Assembly: GCA_031556035.1 (NCBI GenBank)
Contig: JAVBTT010000021.1
Span: 1-64,000, forward strand
DNA: 64,000 bases
Direction: 5' to 3'
DNA from: JAVBTT01 sp031556035
Lineage (GTDB): Bacteria; Bacillota; Clostridia; Oscillospirales; UBA929
Positions within the stretch are counted from its first letter, which is position 1; every line of letters begins with the position of its first letter. The notes under the pieces were generated by a model that had not been told where the DNA came from, did no database searches, and saw only the letters and a list, made by a program, of their open reading frames with translations. Below are positions 8,470 to 17,342 of this stretch, in pieces. The position numbers and the translations under genes are program-made.

Positions 8470-8612
8470 TCTCTTTACATAAGTGAGCTTACATTAAATT
8501 TATTAAGGTGAAGCTGCGAAAAAAATGAAGATTTTCTTAAAAAGCTTCCTGGTATCCGGGTTTTTCCGAAGAATGCGAATTAAAGATCTTTTCCGGCTGT
8601 ATTTATTGTAGT

Positions 8613-8713
8613 ATAATCATCATGCGCCCCAGTGCGCTACGATAAACACAAGGTTGCATGGCGCATTAAGATGATTATCATTTAAATATTGCTGTACACG
8701 TTAGTACAGCAAT
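8613..8713 (+). promoter_or_regulatory. glmS upstream dyads
   Basis: ATAATCATC-ATGCGCC (8613-8628) pairs with GGCGCAT-TAA-GATGATTAT (8660-8678), a 16-bp stem with a 3-nt bulge. A second perfect 10-bp hairpin with a 6-nt loop is at 8688-8713. A TATAAT at 8612-8617 overlaps the left arm. The conserved core of the glmS ribozyme is not present. These could be operators or a different leader structure. Confidence 0.45.
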
Positions 8714-8747
8714 AAAATCGCATTTTGAGTCAGGGGGATATTGCCAT

Positions 8748-10565
8748 ATGTGCGGCATCATAGGGTACGCAGGGGACAAAAGAACAAGCGACATCCTTGT
8801 TGAGGGCCTGACCAAACTGGAGTACAGGGGATACGACTCTGCCGGGATAGCGGTAATGACAGACAGCGGTATTGAGGTGCGCAAATGCAAGGGGCGCATA
8901 AAAAACCTGGAGTCGGTGCTTGAGGAAGAGGGCGGGCTTGACGGCTTCTGCGGGGTGGGACACACCCGGTGGGCGACCCACGGCGAGCCGTCGGATATAA
9001 ATTCCCATCCGCATGTCGGCAAACGGATAGCGCTGGTGCACAACGGGATAGTCGAGAATTACATGGCGCTCAGGCATATGCTCGAGGGGCACGGCTATGT
9101 GTTTGAGTCCCAGACAGACACCGAGGTCGCGGCGAAGCTGGTCGACTATTATTTTGACAATGACCCAATTGAAGCGATCGCGCGCGCGGTCGACAAAATA
9201 CGGGGTTCGTTCGCGCTGGCGATCATATTCGCCGGCTTTGAGGGCCGCGTATACGCGGCAAGGCGCGGCAACCCCATAATCGCGGGCCTCGGCAAAAACG
9301 AGAACTTTGTCGCGTCCGATATACCCGCCATTCTCAGGTATACGCGAGAGTACTACATACTCGATGAAAACGAGATAGCTGCAGTTACTTCGGAGGGAGT
9401 AACGGTTTGCGATCTCGAGGGTTCGCCGGTGGCAAAGGAGACCCATGTCGCCGAGTGGGACATGGAGGCCGCCGAAAAGGGCGGGTATCCCCACTTTATG
9501 CTGAAGGAAATCATGGAGCAGCCCAGGGCGCTGCGTGACACGGTGTCGCCGCGCGTGCATAACGGGCATATAAGCTTTGAGGACGCCTCCGTCATGGATA
9601 GGCTTGCAGGCTCAGGCAGGATTTTTATCGCCGCCTGCGGCACCGCGATGCATGCCGGCATGGTGGGCAAGCATCTTATAGAACGTCTGGCGCGTATGCC
9701 GGTGGAGGTTGACATAGCCAGTGAGTTCCGCTACCGCAACCCGATTATTGGCCTGTCCGACAGCGTCATAATTATTTCGCAGTCCGGGGAGACTGCGGAC
9801 ACGCTCGCGGCTCTGAGGCTGGCAAAGAGCAGGGGAGCGTTTGTGCTCGGGGTGGTGAATGTTGTGTCGTCTTCAATAGCCAGGGAGGCCGACAGCGTGA
9901 TATATACCGCCGCCGGGCCGGAGATAGCGGTTGCGAGCACAAAGGCGTACACGGTGCAGCTGGCGGTTATGACGATGCTGGCGATAGCGCTGGCCGAGCG
10001 CAAGGGGACGGTTTCCTGCGAGGAGGCCGAAGCTCTGACCGGCGAGTTGACGGCTATGCCGGCTTATCTTGATAAGCTTTGCGCCGACACCTCGCACTGC
10101 CAGTATGTGGCGTCCACTTATCAGAGCGTCCACAATATGTTTTATATCGGGCGCGATCTTGACTACGCGCTGTCTCTGGAAAGCGCGCTCAAGCTCAAGG
10201 AGATATCTTATATCCACAGCGAGGCATATGCCGCTGGCGAGCTCAAGCACGGCACGATATCTCTCATAGAGGACGGGACGCCCGTTATCGCCGTGGCAAC
10301 GCAGGACGGTCTTTTTGAGAAAACCGCGTCGAATATAAGGGAGGTTAAGGCTCGCGGAGCGCGGGTGTTGCTAGTCTGCAAAGAGGGGCGGGAGGATATG
10401 GAGGGGCTGTATGATGACGTGATATTTTTACCTCCCGTATCCGACGTGCTCAGCCCGATAGCGGCTATACTGCCGATGCAGCTTATGGCCTACTATACCT
10501 CGGTGCTCAGGGGCTGCGATGTGGATAAGCCGCGCAATCTTGCCAAGTCAGTGACGGTGGAGTAG
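8748..10565 (+). CDS. glmS: Glutamine-fructose-6-phosphate aminotransferase (isomerizing)
   Basis: A 605-residue enzyme that makes glucosamine 6-phosphate from fructose 6-phosphate and glutamine, the entry to peptidoglycan and surface amino sugars. MCGIIGYAG at the start exposes the nucleophilic cysteine once Met is removed. HTRWATHG, HNGIVEN and DTEV are glutaminase motifs. Two SIS domains follow (about 285-420 and 455-590) with SQSGETADT, STKAYTVQ, the AYAAGELKHG loop and the C-terminal KPRNLAKSVTVE. Length is typical. GGGGG precedes the ATG by about ten bases. It is divergent from the glycosyltransferase and closed by a hairpin. Confidence 0.97.
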   Translation: MCGIIGYAGDKRTSDILVEGLTKLEYRGYDSAGIAVMTDSGIEVRKCKGRIKNLESVLEEEGGLDGFCGVGHTRWATHGEPSDINSHPHVGKRIALVHNGIVENYMALRHMLEGHGYVFESQTDTEVAAKLVDYYFDNDPIEAIARAVDKIRGSFALAIIFAGFEGRVYAARRGNPIIAGLGKNENFVASDIPAILRYTREYYILDENEIAAVTSEGVTVCDLEGSPVAKETHVAEWDMEAAEKGGYPHFMLKEIMEQPRALRDTVSPRVHNGHISFEDASVMDRLAGSGRIFIAACGTAMHAGMVGKHLIERLARMPVEVDIASEFRYRNPIIGLSDSVIIISQSGETADTLAALRLAKSRGAFVLGVVNVVSSSIAREADSVIYTAAGPEIAVASTKAYTVQLAVMTMLAIALAERKGTVSCEEAEALTGELTAMPAYLDKLCADTSHCQYVASTYQSVHNMFYIGRDLDYALSLESALKLKEISYIHSEAYAAGELKHGTISLIEDGTPVIAVATQDGLFEKTASNIREVKARGARVLLVCKEGREDMEGLYDDVIFLPPVSDVLSPIAAILPMQLMAYYTSVLRGCDVDKPRNLAKSVTVE

Positions 10566-10575
10566 GCTTTGTAGA

Positions 10576-10608
10576 ATGTGTGTCCCCGCCTCCGGCGGGG
10601 ACACACAT
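10576..10608 (+). terminator. Strong hairpin after glmS
   Basis: A 15-bp perfect stem around the loop TCC lies between glmS and the methyltransferase. The T-tract is weak (ACTTTC a few bases later), so it may only partly stop transcription. Confidence 0.6.
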
Positions 10609-10639
10609 CGAAAAACTTTCTGATTTAAGGATGAGGTTT

Positions 10640-11536
10640 ATGTCCAGAGGGTCAATAACGAATGCGGTCAATTCAGGCAGACTGCTTGTTGCAGACGGGG
10701 CCTGGGGAACCGTTATGCAGGGCAAAGGGCTCAAGCCGGGCGAATGCCACGAGCTTTGGAGCCTTGAGCGTCCGGAGGATATAAGGCTGATCGCGCGGGG
10801 CTATGTTGAGGCAGGGGCGGATATCATAGGAACCAACAGCTTCGGAGCGAACCGTCCCAAGCTGGAGCGCTACGGGCTTGGGGCCCGCGCTGCCGAACTC
10901 AACGAGGCGGCGGCGCGGCTGTCCCGCGCGGAGGCGGGGGACGGCGTGCGGGTCATGGGCTCCATGGGTTCTACCGGAAAGCTGCTCATTATGGAGGACA
11001 TTACCGGAGAGGAACTCTACGCGGTTTATAAAGAGCAGGCCGAAGCGCTGGAGAGGGGAGGCGCGGACGCCGTGTGCGTTGAAACAATGAGTGATATTGA
11101 GGAGGCCTGCATAGCTGTCAGGGCGACCCGGGAAAACACGGGGCTTGAGGTAATCTGCTCGTTTACATTTGAGAGGACTGTCAAAGGGGAGTACCGCACC
11201 ATAATGGGGGCTACCCCGGCGCGGGCCGCGCTCGCGGCCGTGGAAGCGGGAGCGCATATAATTGGGACAAACTGCGGGGGAGGCGCTGACAGTATGGCCT
11301 ACATAGTGGCCGAACTCAGGGAGACCTGTCCCGATATTCCGCTGCTGGCAAAACCCAACGCCGGACTGCCCAGGCGGCTGGACGGAAGGGATGTCTACCC
11401 CGCTACACCAGAGGATATGGCGGCATGCGCCGCGGAGCTTGCCAGGGCTGGAGCTGCTATTATAGGAGGCTGCTGCGGCACGACGCCGGAGCATATCAGG
11501 GCGATAAAGCAAGTTGTTTTGCTGAAAAACAACTGA
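10640..11536 (+). CDS. Homocysteine S-methyltransferase family protein
   Basis: A single-domain (about 298 residues) zinc methyltransferase of the MmuM/BHMT/MetH-N-terminal family, likely moving a methyl group to homocysteine to make methionine. ADGAWGTVMQGKG is the N-terminal signature. GTNSFGANR follows, NCGGG near residue 210 supplies one zinc cysteine, and GGCCGTTPEHI near the end supplies the other two. I start it at ATG 10640, where AGGATGAGG precedes. An upstream frame would run through the glmS terminator. The donor (S-methylmethionine, betaine or a corrinoid partner) cannot be read. No cobalamin-binding protein is adjacent. Confidence 0.85.
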   Translation: MSRGSITNAVNSGRLLVADGAWGTVMQGKGLKPGECHELWSLERPEDIRLIARGYVEAGADIIGTNSFGANRPKLERYGLGARAAELNEAAARLSRAEAGDGVRVMGSMGSTGKLLIMEDITGEELYAVYKEQAEALERGGADAVCVETMSDIEEACIAVRATRENTGLEVICSFTFERTVKGEYRTIMGATPARAALAAVEAGAHIIGTNCGGGADSMAYIVAELRETCPDIPLLAKPNAGLPRRLDGRDVYPATPEDMAACAAELARAGAAIIGGCCGTTPEHIRAIKQVVLLKNN

Positions 11537-11663
11537 ATTACGTGGAAAAATGTTAAGTTTACGAGATTTACAAAGGCAATCTCATATGATAAAATTCATA
11601 AGAGATATGGATACCTGTAAAAAATCTACAGCAGACAAAATAATACAAGGGGAGATGATCTGA

Positions 11664-13139
11664 TTGATCAACGTGCCTAAGGTCAGGCTTGGGATAGTGG
11701 CGGTCAGCCGCGACTGCTTCCCGATGCAGCTCAGCAGGTCACGTGCGGAGAGGGTGGCGGGGGAATGCCGGAAGTCCATGCCGGATGTCTACCTTGCCGA
11801 TACTGTGGTGGAAAACGAGAAGGACGCTCTGAAGGCCCTGGCTGAGCTCAGGGAATCCGGCGTCAATGCCCTGATGATATATCTCGGCAACTTTGGGCCG
11901 GAGGGTCCGGAGACATACATCGCGCAGGAGTTTAACGGCCCGGTGATGATAGCGGCGGCGGCCGAAGAGAGCGGGAGCAACCTGATCGACGGACGCGGCG
12001 ATGCCTACTGCGGTGTGCTCAACTGCTCCTACAATCTGGCGTTGCGCGGGGTGAGGGCGTATATACCTGAGTATCCGGTCGGGCTGCCCTCCGAGGTTGC
12101 CCAAATGGCGGAGGAATTTGTACCGATAGCCGCCGCGCTGATAGGCGTATCTAAGCTGAAGCTCTTCGGCTTCGGGCCGCGTCCATACGACTTCCTGGCC
12201 TGCAACGCGCCGATAAAGCCGCTGTACGATCTGGGCGTCACGGTTATGGAGAACTCGGAGCTCGACCTCTTCGCTTCTTTCAACGCACATAAGGACGACA
12301 AGCGCATAGACGCGGTTGTCGAGGATATGGCAAGGGAATTGGGTACAGGCAATAAGCACTCGGGAGTGCTGACTCGGCTTGCCCAGTATGAGCTGACGCT
12401 GCTTGATTTCATGGAGGCAAATCTCGGCTATTGCGAATATGCGGTGTTCGCCAACAAATGCTGGCCCGCGTTCCAGACGCAATTCGGCTTCGTGCCCTGC
12501 TATGTGAACTCGCGCCTCGCCGCGAGGGGAATCCCTGTGGCTTGCGAGACCGACATATACGGAGCTCTTACAGAGTATATACTTACCTGCGTGACCGGAA
12601 GCCCGGCCACTCTGCTGGACATAAACAACACGGTGCCGCAGGACATGATCGACCCCACCGCGATAAAGCCGTATTCGCCCGGCGACCTGTTTATGGGCTT
12701 TCACTGCGGAAATACGGCCGCCTGCCTGTTAAAGGCGCCTGCGATGGAGCATCAGCGCATAATGAAACGTGCGCTTGAGCCGGACGGCGAGCCCGATATT
12801 ACGCGCGGCACGATTGAGGGCGCGATAAGGGCGGGCGAGGTCACGATATTCCGCATTCAGTCCACCGCCGGGTGCGAGCTCAAGAGCTACATCGCGGAGG
12901 GTGATGTGCTGGACATGGATCCGCGCTCGTTCGGAGGCATAGGGGTGTTCGCGATCCCCGAAATGAGGCGCTTCTACCGCCATGTGCTTGTTGAAAAGAA
13001 TTACCCTCACCACGCGGGGATAGGCTTCAAGCGATGCGGAAAGGCTCTGTTCGAGGTAATGAAGCTGCTCGGGGTGGGAGATATTGCCTATAATCGTCCG
13101 GCAAGTCTGCCTTATCAGACCGAGAACCCATTTAAATAG
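11664..13139 (+). CDS. L-fucose/L-arabinose isomerase-like protein (COG2407 type)
   Basis: A 491-residue protein with the fold pattern of fucose isomerase relatives. CETDIYGALTEYILTCVTG near residue 293 resembles the CEaDvyGALTm segment that carries a metal-binding Glu/Asp. GFHCGNTAACLL near 350 and a C-terminal HHAGIGFKRCG follow. Such proteins isomerise aldoses and ketoses, but many have no known substrate. The start is TTG at 11664 with GGGGAG about ten bases ahead; GTG 11673 is the alternative. It follows the methyltransferase by 127 bases and ends in its own terminator. No sugar kinase or aldolase is nearby. Confidence 0.7.
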   Translation: MINVPKVRLGIVAVSRDCFPMQLSRSRAERVAGECRKSMPDVYLADTVVENEKDALKALAELRESGVNALMIYLGNFGPEGPETYIAQEFNGPVMIAAAAEESGSNLIDGRGDAYCGVLNCSYNLALRGVRAYIPEYPVGLPSEVAQMAEEFVPIAAALIGVSKLKLFGFGPRPYDFLACNAPIKPLYDLGVTVMENSELDLFASFNAHKDDKRIDAVVEDMARELGTGNKHSGVLTRLAQYELTLLDFMEANLGYCEYAVFANKCWPAFQTQFGFVPCYVNSRLAARGIPVACETDIYGALTEYILTCVTGSPATLLDINNTVPQDMIDPTAIKPYSPGDLFMGFHCGNTAACLLKAPAMEHQRIMKRALEPDGEPDITRGTIEGAIRAGEVTIFRIQSTAGCELKSYIAEGDVLDMDPRSFGGIGVFAIPEMRRFYRHVLVEKNYPHHAGIGFKRCGKALFEVMKLLGVGDIAYNRPASLPYQTENPFK

Positions 13140-13151
13140 GGACAGACGTTG

Positions 13152-13190
13152 GGGATGCCGCTTCCGCCTGCGAAGCCGGCATCCCTTAAT
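13152..13190 (+). terminator. Terminator after the fucose-isomerase-like gene
   Basis: GGGATGCCG-CTTC (13152-13164) pairs with GAAG-C-CGGCATCCC (13172-13185) with a single bulged C. It is followed by TTAATATTT. Confidence 0.65.
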
Positions 13191-13272
13191 ATTTGCTTAA
13201 CCATCTGATATTTAAGTTGCCAAAAAAACTGCCCTGTGGTAAAATATCGTGAAATGGATGGAGGGGCGATAC

Positions 13273-14004
13273 ATGAAGGTGGACGTGCTCGGCATCGGCT
13301 TTGACAGCGTGACACTCGCGGAAGCGGTGACGCGCGCTGTGGCTATGTCCGGGGACGGCAGGCCTCATTACATTGTTACGCCAAATCCGGAAATACTGTA
13401 TAAATGCGTTACGAACAAGGACCTTCGCGACGCTGTGGGTGACGCGGACATGGTTTTAGCCGACGGGATAGGCGTTGTCAAGGCGTCACGCAAGCTCGAG
13501 AGACCTCTGCCCGAGCGTGTGGCGGGCTTTGATTTTGCAAATACACTTTTGCCGGAGCTGGTAAGGCACAACAAACGCCTGTTTTTGCTGGGTTCAAAGC
13601 CAGGTATAGCGGAAAAGGCCGCAGAACGCCTGAAGGCAGAGCATATGGGGCTTCGTATATGCGGGGCCGGGGACGGGTATTTCACGGATGACAGGCAAGT
13701 GACCGATAAAATTGTCAATGCAGGCGCGGACGTCGTGTTCGTATGCCTGGGGGCGCCTAAGCAGGAGCTGTGGATGGCCCGGAACATAGGGGGGGTCGGG
13801 CACGCGCTGATGGTGGGACTGGGGGGCTCGATCGACCACTGGGCCGGCGTCATGAAGCGTGCTCCGGCGATATTCAGAAGGCTGGGCCTCGAGTGGCTGT
13901 ACAGATTTATAAGGTATCCGAGCAGGCTTGGGCGTGCGATTTTTATCCCGAGGTTTTTGCGAGCTGTAAGCCGGCAGAGAAAAGAGGAAAGCAAGCATGG
14001 TTAG
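13273..14004 (+). CDS. tagA: WecG/TagA/CpsF family glycosyltransferase
   Basis: A GT26 enzyme of about 243 residues, probably adding N-acetylmannosamine to undecaprenyl-PP-GlcNAc in teichoic acid or capsule assembly. Family motifs are HYIVTPNPEILYKC, ADGIGVVKASR (with the catalytic aspartate), FLLGSKPGIAEKAAERL, VCLGAPKQELWM, MVGLGGSIDHWAG and the C-terminal RRLGLEWLYRFI membrane-docking part. GGAGGGG lies seven bases before ATG 13273; a GTG eight codons earlier is less likely. Its last bases overlap the thyX start. Activity on a different lipid-linked sugar is possible, because no tag operon surrounds it. Confidence 0.87.
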   Translation: MKVDVLGIGFDSVTLAEAVTRAVAMSGDGRPHYIVTPNPEILYKCVTNKDLRDAVGDADMVLADGIGVVKASRKLERPLPERVAGFDFANTLLPELVRHNKRLFLLGSKPGIAEKAAERLKAEHMGLRICGAGDGYFTDDRQVTDKIVNAGADVVFVCLGAPKQELWMARNIGGVGHALMVGLGGSIDHWAGVMKRAPAIFRRLGLEWLYRFIRYPSRLGRAIFIPRFLRAVSRQRKEESKHG

Positions 14005-14674
14005 CCTGTTGACATATACGCCTGAGCCGGAAAAAATTGTTGCCGCCGCGGCGAAGAACTGCTACAGCGGCGCAGGGGCACAGGCCCTAATGGACGGCAT
14101 GGACGGTGCCGAGGTGGAAAAGTTTCTGAATAAGTTCATGTCCATGGGGCATGAGAGCGTGCTTGAGCATGTCAGCTTCACCTTCTCGGTCGACGGGGTG
14201 TCCAGATCGCTGTTGGCGCAGATAACAAGGCACCGCATAGCTTCATTCAGTGTTAAATCCCAGAGATATGTTAAGGAAAAGAGTTTTGAGAGGGTAACGC
14301 CACACACGATAGAGGAAAATATACATGCCCTTGAGCTGTTCGACGCGGCGATGATATTGGCGGAGGAGACGTACAGGGGACTTCTGGATATGGGGATACC
14401 CAAGGAGGATGCCCGCTTTGTGCTTCCCAATGCGTGCGCGACCAATATTCTGTTTACAATGAACGCCAGGGAGCTCCGCCACTTTTTCAAGCTGCGCTGC
14501 TGTAACAGAGCGCAGTGGGAAATAAGGGAGCTGGCTTGCGATATGCTGGCGCTGGTGAAAAAAGCCGCGCCGTTGCTGTTTGTGAACGCTGGGCCAGCCT
14601 GTGTTCGCGGAATCTGTCCGGAGGGCAAGCTCACCTGTGGCAGGATGGATGAGGTTCGAAAGCGCTTTTCTTAG
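13997..14674 (+). CDS. thyX: Flavin-dependent thymidylate synthase
   Basis: A 225-residue FAD enzyme that methylates dUMP to dTMP using methylene-tetrahydrofolate and NAD(P)H. The ThyX motif RHRx7S is at residues 78-88 (RHRIASFSVKS), followed by QRY. GHESVLEHVSFTF and NARELRHFFKLRCC with RAQWEIR form the substrate and flavin sites. Length matches the family. It overlaps tagA by eight bases. No thyA is seen, so this is likely the cell's dTMP source. Confidence 0.95.
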   Translation: MVSLLTYTPEPEKIVAAAAKNCYSGAGAQALMDGMDGAEVEKFLNKFMSMGHESVLEHVSFTFSVDGVSRSLLAQITRHRIASFSVKSQRYVKEKSFERVTPHTIEENIHALELFDAAMILAEETYRGLLDMGIPKEDARFVLPNACATNILFTMNARELRHFFKLRCCNRAQWEIRELACDMLALVKKAAPLLFVNAGPACVRGICPEGKLTCGRMDEVRKRFS

Positions 14675-14753
14675 GGGATGAGTTGAAGCGGCGGCGTCTG
14701 AATTTTGCCGAGAGGCGCCCTAAACAATATAGCCGGTGACGGCCCCGGCGGAA

Positions 14754-15635
14754 ATGCGATTTATGTTTCGCCCCCTTGAGCTTTCCGACAAAGAGCTCTT
14801 TATGTCCTATACCCTGAGAGGGGATTACAGAAACGTCGAGGCGGGGTTTGCCTGCGCCTATATTTGGCGTCATAAATACAATCACGAGATATACACCACG
14901 AACAACGCGATGTATATCAAGTTCAACGACGGCGAGGCCGACTATGTAACCCCGTTCGGTGTCCGGAACTGGCGGAAAGCTATGGAAGAACTGGACGCAC
15001 TTGATCCGGGGGCTTCACTCGGCGAGCTTACCGGCGAGGATGTGGCCGCGATAGAAGAGGCGGTTCCCGGCAGGTACGAGTTTATTGAAAACAGGAATAT
15101 CACCGACTATCTCTATCTGCAGAGCGAGCTTGCTGAGTTTTCCGGCAAAAAGTTTCATTCAAAGCGGAATTTCTGCTCCCGTTTTGAGCGCGAGTATGAG
15201 GGACGCTGGCGCTTTGAGGAGATAACTGAGAAGAACATAGACGACGTATGGCTTTTTCACGACGCCTGGTCGCGAAAAAACGGGGGGAGCTCGAGCCTGA
15301 CCCTCCAGGAGGAGAGCACCACCATCGCGCTGTTGCTTTACAACCTCAACACTTTGGGAGCGCGTGGCGGGCTTTTGAGGGCGAACGGCAAGGTTGTGGC
15401 CTTTACGGCGGGGGCGCCTGTTTCCAGGGACACATACGATGTATCCGTGGAAAAGGCGGATTACGACATTGTGGGCGCGTATCCTATGATTTGCAGAGAA
15501 TTTGTTAGAAATGTCTGTAATGGCTATCAGTTTATCAACCGCGAGGACGATATGGGGCTTGAGAACCTTCGGAAGGCCAAGCTGAGCTATAATCCGGTTA
15601 TGCTTATAAATAAGTACAACGCCTTTAAGAGGTGA
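14754..15635 (+). CDS. DUF2156 (phosphatidylglycerol lysyltransferase C-terminal-like) protein
   Basis: About 293 residues with the double GNAT-like layout of DUF2156. The N-terminal part has FRPLELSDKELFMSYT and GFACAYIWRHKYN. The C-terminal part has KRNFCSRFEREYEGRW, TYDVSVEKADYDIVGAYPMICREF and INREDDMGLENLRKAKLSYNP, the motif most typical of the family. Relatives such as MprF transfer aminoacyl groups to lipids, but stand-alone members lack a known reaction. The start is uncertain (GTG 14736, ATG 14754 or ATG 14763); GGCGGAA sits before 14754. It is tightly followed by a GNAT gene. Confidence 0.8.
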   Translation: MRFMFRPLELSDKELFMSYTLRGDYRNVEAGFACAYIWRHKYNHEIYTTNNAMYIKFNDGEADYVTPFGVRNWRKAMEELDALDPGASLGELTGEDVAAIEEAVPGRYEFIENRNITDYLYLQSELAEFSGKKFHSKRNFCSRFEREYEGRWRFEEITEKNIDDVWLFHDAWSRKNGGSSSLTLQEESTTIALLLYNLNTLGARGGLLRANGKVVAFTAGAPVSRDTYDVSVEKADYDIVGAYPMICREFVRNVCNGYQFINREDDMGLENLRKAKLSYNPVMLINKYNAFKR

Positions 15636-15636
15636 T

Positions 15637-16458
15637 ATGATGGAGCTCAGGTATGCCGCTGAAGGCGATGACCTTGGAGGGCTTTGGCGCTCAGTGTTCT
15701 CCGGGGATGACGGCGGCGTCTACTTTGCCCGGGATTTTTCAGGCGCCGGAGTGCTTGTCTGCGCGGACGTCGGGGAAGTCGTATCCATGCTCCACTGGAT
15801 AACGCAGGATATGCGACTGTGGGGCGAGACCGTGCCGTGCGCGTATATAATGGGCGTGGGGACTCGCGCGGATTACCGGGGCAGGGGACTGGCGGGGGAC
15901 TTGATTGAGCAGGCGCTGTTTGAGCTGCATCTGAGAAAGATACCGCTTGCCTGCCTGATTCCGGCTGAGCAGTCGCTCGCTGGATTTTACGCGAGGTACG
16001 GCTTTTACCAGGCGGGTGCGCGCATGAGGGCCCCGGCTGAACTCAAGCGGTATCCTGGGGCGGGGGATTCGGATATACCGCGACTGAACGGGCTGTACGA
16101 GGATATGCTGCGCGGTCTTCCGCATTTGATCCGGTCGAGAGAACGTTGGGAGGCTATATTGGACGAGTATGACGTTGAGCTCGGGCGGGAAGGGGAGTAC
16201 GCGGTCTTTGACCGGGGCGTATGGCTTGAAGGAACCGGAGGGGCTGTCGAGAAGGGGCATCCTGCCGCCGCCTGCCTGAGGGTAGTGGAGGCTAAGGCAA
16301 TTGCCGCGCTTGCCGAAAAAAGCGGCAAGCCAGCGCCGTCGGCGCTGTATGATGACTGTTGCCCGTGGAATGGCACGGACGGCAAAGAGGGAGCTCGAAC
16401 AGCTGAGGAACTGTGGTTTTCTGACGAGCCGCCTTACATTAACCTATTGTACAACTGA
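15637..16458 (+). CDS. GNAT N-acetyltransferase (Eis-like N-terminus)
   Basis: 273 residues. The acetyl-CoA-binding stretch is VGTRADYRGRGLAGDLIEQAL (about 73-93) with the R/QxxGxG/A loop YRGRGLAG. It is followed by FYARYGFYQAGARM. The C-terminal part is longer than a minimal GNAT and resembles the Eis/YitI type. The acceptor is unknown. ATG 15637 and ATG 15640 are both possible; AGAGG favours the second. It starts two bases after the DUF2156 stop and so is translationally coupled to it. Confidence 0.8.
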   Translation: MMELRYAAEGDDLGGLWRSVFSGDDGGVYFARDFSGAGVLVCADVGEVVSMLHWITQDMRLWGETVPCAYIMGVGTRADYRGRGLAGDLIEQALFELHLRKIPLACLIPAEQSLAGFYARYGFYQAGARMRAPAELKRYPGAGDSDIPRLNGLYEDMLRGLPHLIRSRERWEAILDEYDVELGREGEYAVFDRGVWLEGTGGAVEKGHPAAACLRVVEAKAIAALAEKSGKPAPSALYDDCCPWNGTDGKEGARTAEELWFSDEPPYINLLYN

Positions 16459-16472
16459 AAGGATGCTGGGAC

Positions 16473-17042
16473 ATGGTAGCTGTTTTGCTTGCGGACGGAT
16501 TTGAAACGGCGGAGGCGCTGATTCCTGTAGACATACTGCGCCGCGCGGGGGTCGAGGTTGTTCTTGCGGGAGTCGGCTCAATTGAGGTCGTATCTTCGCA
16601 CAGAGTCCCGGTCAGGGCGGATCAGACACTGGAGGAGTTGAATTCCGCTGAGCTTGAGATGCTTGTGCTTCCGGGCGGAGGAGTCGGGGTTGAAAATCTT
16701 GGTAAGAGTGAGGCAGTTAGGGCTCTGATTCTCAAAATGTCGGAGGAGGGCAAATTGATAGGAGCCATATGCGCTGCTCCGGTGCTGCTTGCCGAGCTTG
16801 GGATACTTGAGGGAAAGCGCGCAGTCTGCTTCCCGTCCATGACGGACGAGCTCGTCAAATATGGGGCAAGACTTCAAGCTGACGAGAGAGTCACCCATGA
16901 CCGCAATATAATAACCGCGCAGGCGGCCGGCTCCAGCTTTGATTTCGGTTTCAAGCTGGTCGCGATGTTGCTGGGTTGGCAGGCTTCCGAAAAAGTCAGA
17001 AAAAACATGTATTATCCCGAGCTTGCGGTGGCCCTGACCTGA
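16473..17042 (+). CDS. DJ-1/PfpI family protein (YajL/ThiJ-like)
   Basis: A 189-residue DJ-1 superfamily protein. ADGFETAEALIPVDILRRAG starts the fold and carries the conserved glutamate. GGGVGVENL and IGAICAAPVLLAELG contain the reactive cysteine in the nucleophile elbow (AICAAP, about residue 99). It is likely a glyoxalase or deglycase-type stress protein; the exact reaction in bacteria is debated. It is the last gene of the thyX-to-DJ-1 run. Confidence 0.88.
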   Translation: MVAVLLADGFETAEALIPVDILRRAGVEVVLAGVGSIEVVSSHRVPVRADQTLEELNSAELEMLVLPGGGVGVENLGKSEAVRALILKMSEEGKLIGAICAAPVLLAELGILEGKRAVCFPSMTDELVKYGARLQADERVTHDRNIITAQAAGSSFDFGFKLVAMLLGWQASEKVRKNMYYPELAVALT

Positions 17043-17080
17043 TTTCATTATGGCATGTCTTTTTTAACATAAGGGAAAAG

Positions 17081-17098
17081 CGGGGCGTACGCCCCGCA
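17081..17098 (-). terminator. Hairpin terminator between the DJ-1 gene and the small peptide
   Basis: GCGGGGC-GTAC-GCCCCGC, followed on the minus strand by TTTTCCCTT. It fits as the end of the 29-residue peptide transcript and may also stop the convergent DJ-1 gene. Confidence 0.65.
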
Positions 17099-17130
17099 TA
17101 AGCTGTGTCCTATTGCTTATTTGCAGGATA

Positions 17131-17220
17131 TTAGTCGCCGCAGCAGCAGCACATAAGAACGACGATGATCAGGATGATCCAGATGCAGCTGTTATCCTCG
17201 AAAAGACCTTTAAAGCACAT
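17131..17220 (-). CDS. 29-residue Cys-rich single-pass membrane peptide
   Basis: A small minus-strand gene. The peptide reads MCFKGLFEDNSC, then a hydrophobic IWIILIIVVLM segment, then CCCCGD. The minus strand has GAGAGGTGA seven bases before the ATG, a TAA stop and a hairpin terminator 30 bases on. That makes a complete, well-formed gene. It has a hydrophilic N-terminus, a roughly 12-residue hydrophobic core and four consecutive cysteines at the end. I recall similar tiny hydrophobic Cys-ended hypothetical proteins in Clostridia genomes, without known function. Metal or lipid binding at the cysteines is only a guess. Confidence 0.7.
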   Translation of the reverse strand: MCFKGLFEDNSCIWIILIIVVLMCCCCGD

Positions 17221-17342
17221 GAAAGTCACCTCTCTGCGATATTTGACGGAAGGCGTGAGCCTTTCTCATCTGCCTTATTCTATGCGATGCGCTTAGCGCT
17301 GGTTACAGGTCGGGATAATTTTGTGAAATGGAAAGGTTAGAT

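Noticed and set aside
8613..8747. glmS ribozyme
   Set aside because: The stem has GCGCC, but the conserved ribozyme core and its length are absent.
17113..17340. A 75-residue plus-strand frame
   Set aside because: It overlaps the minus-strand Cys-rich peptide, which has a good ribosome site and terminator; the plus frame has neither.
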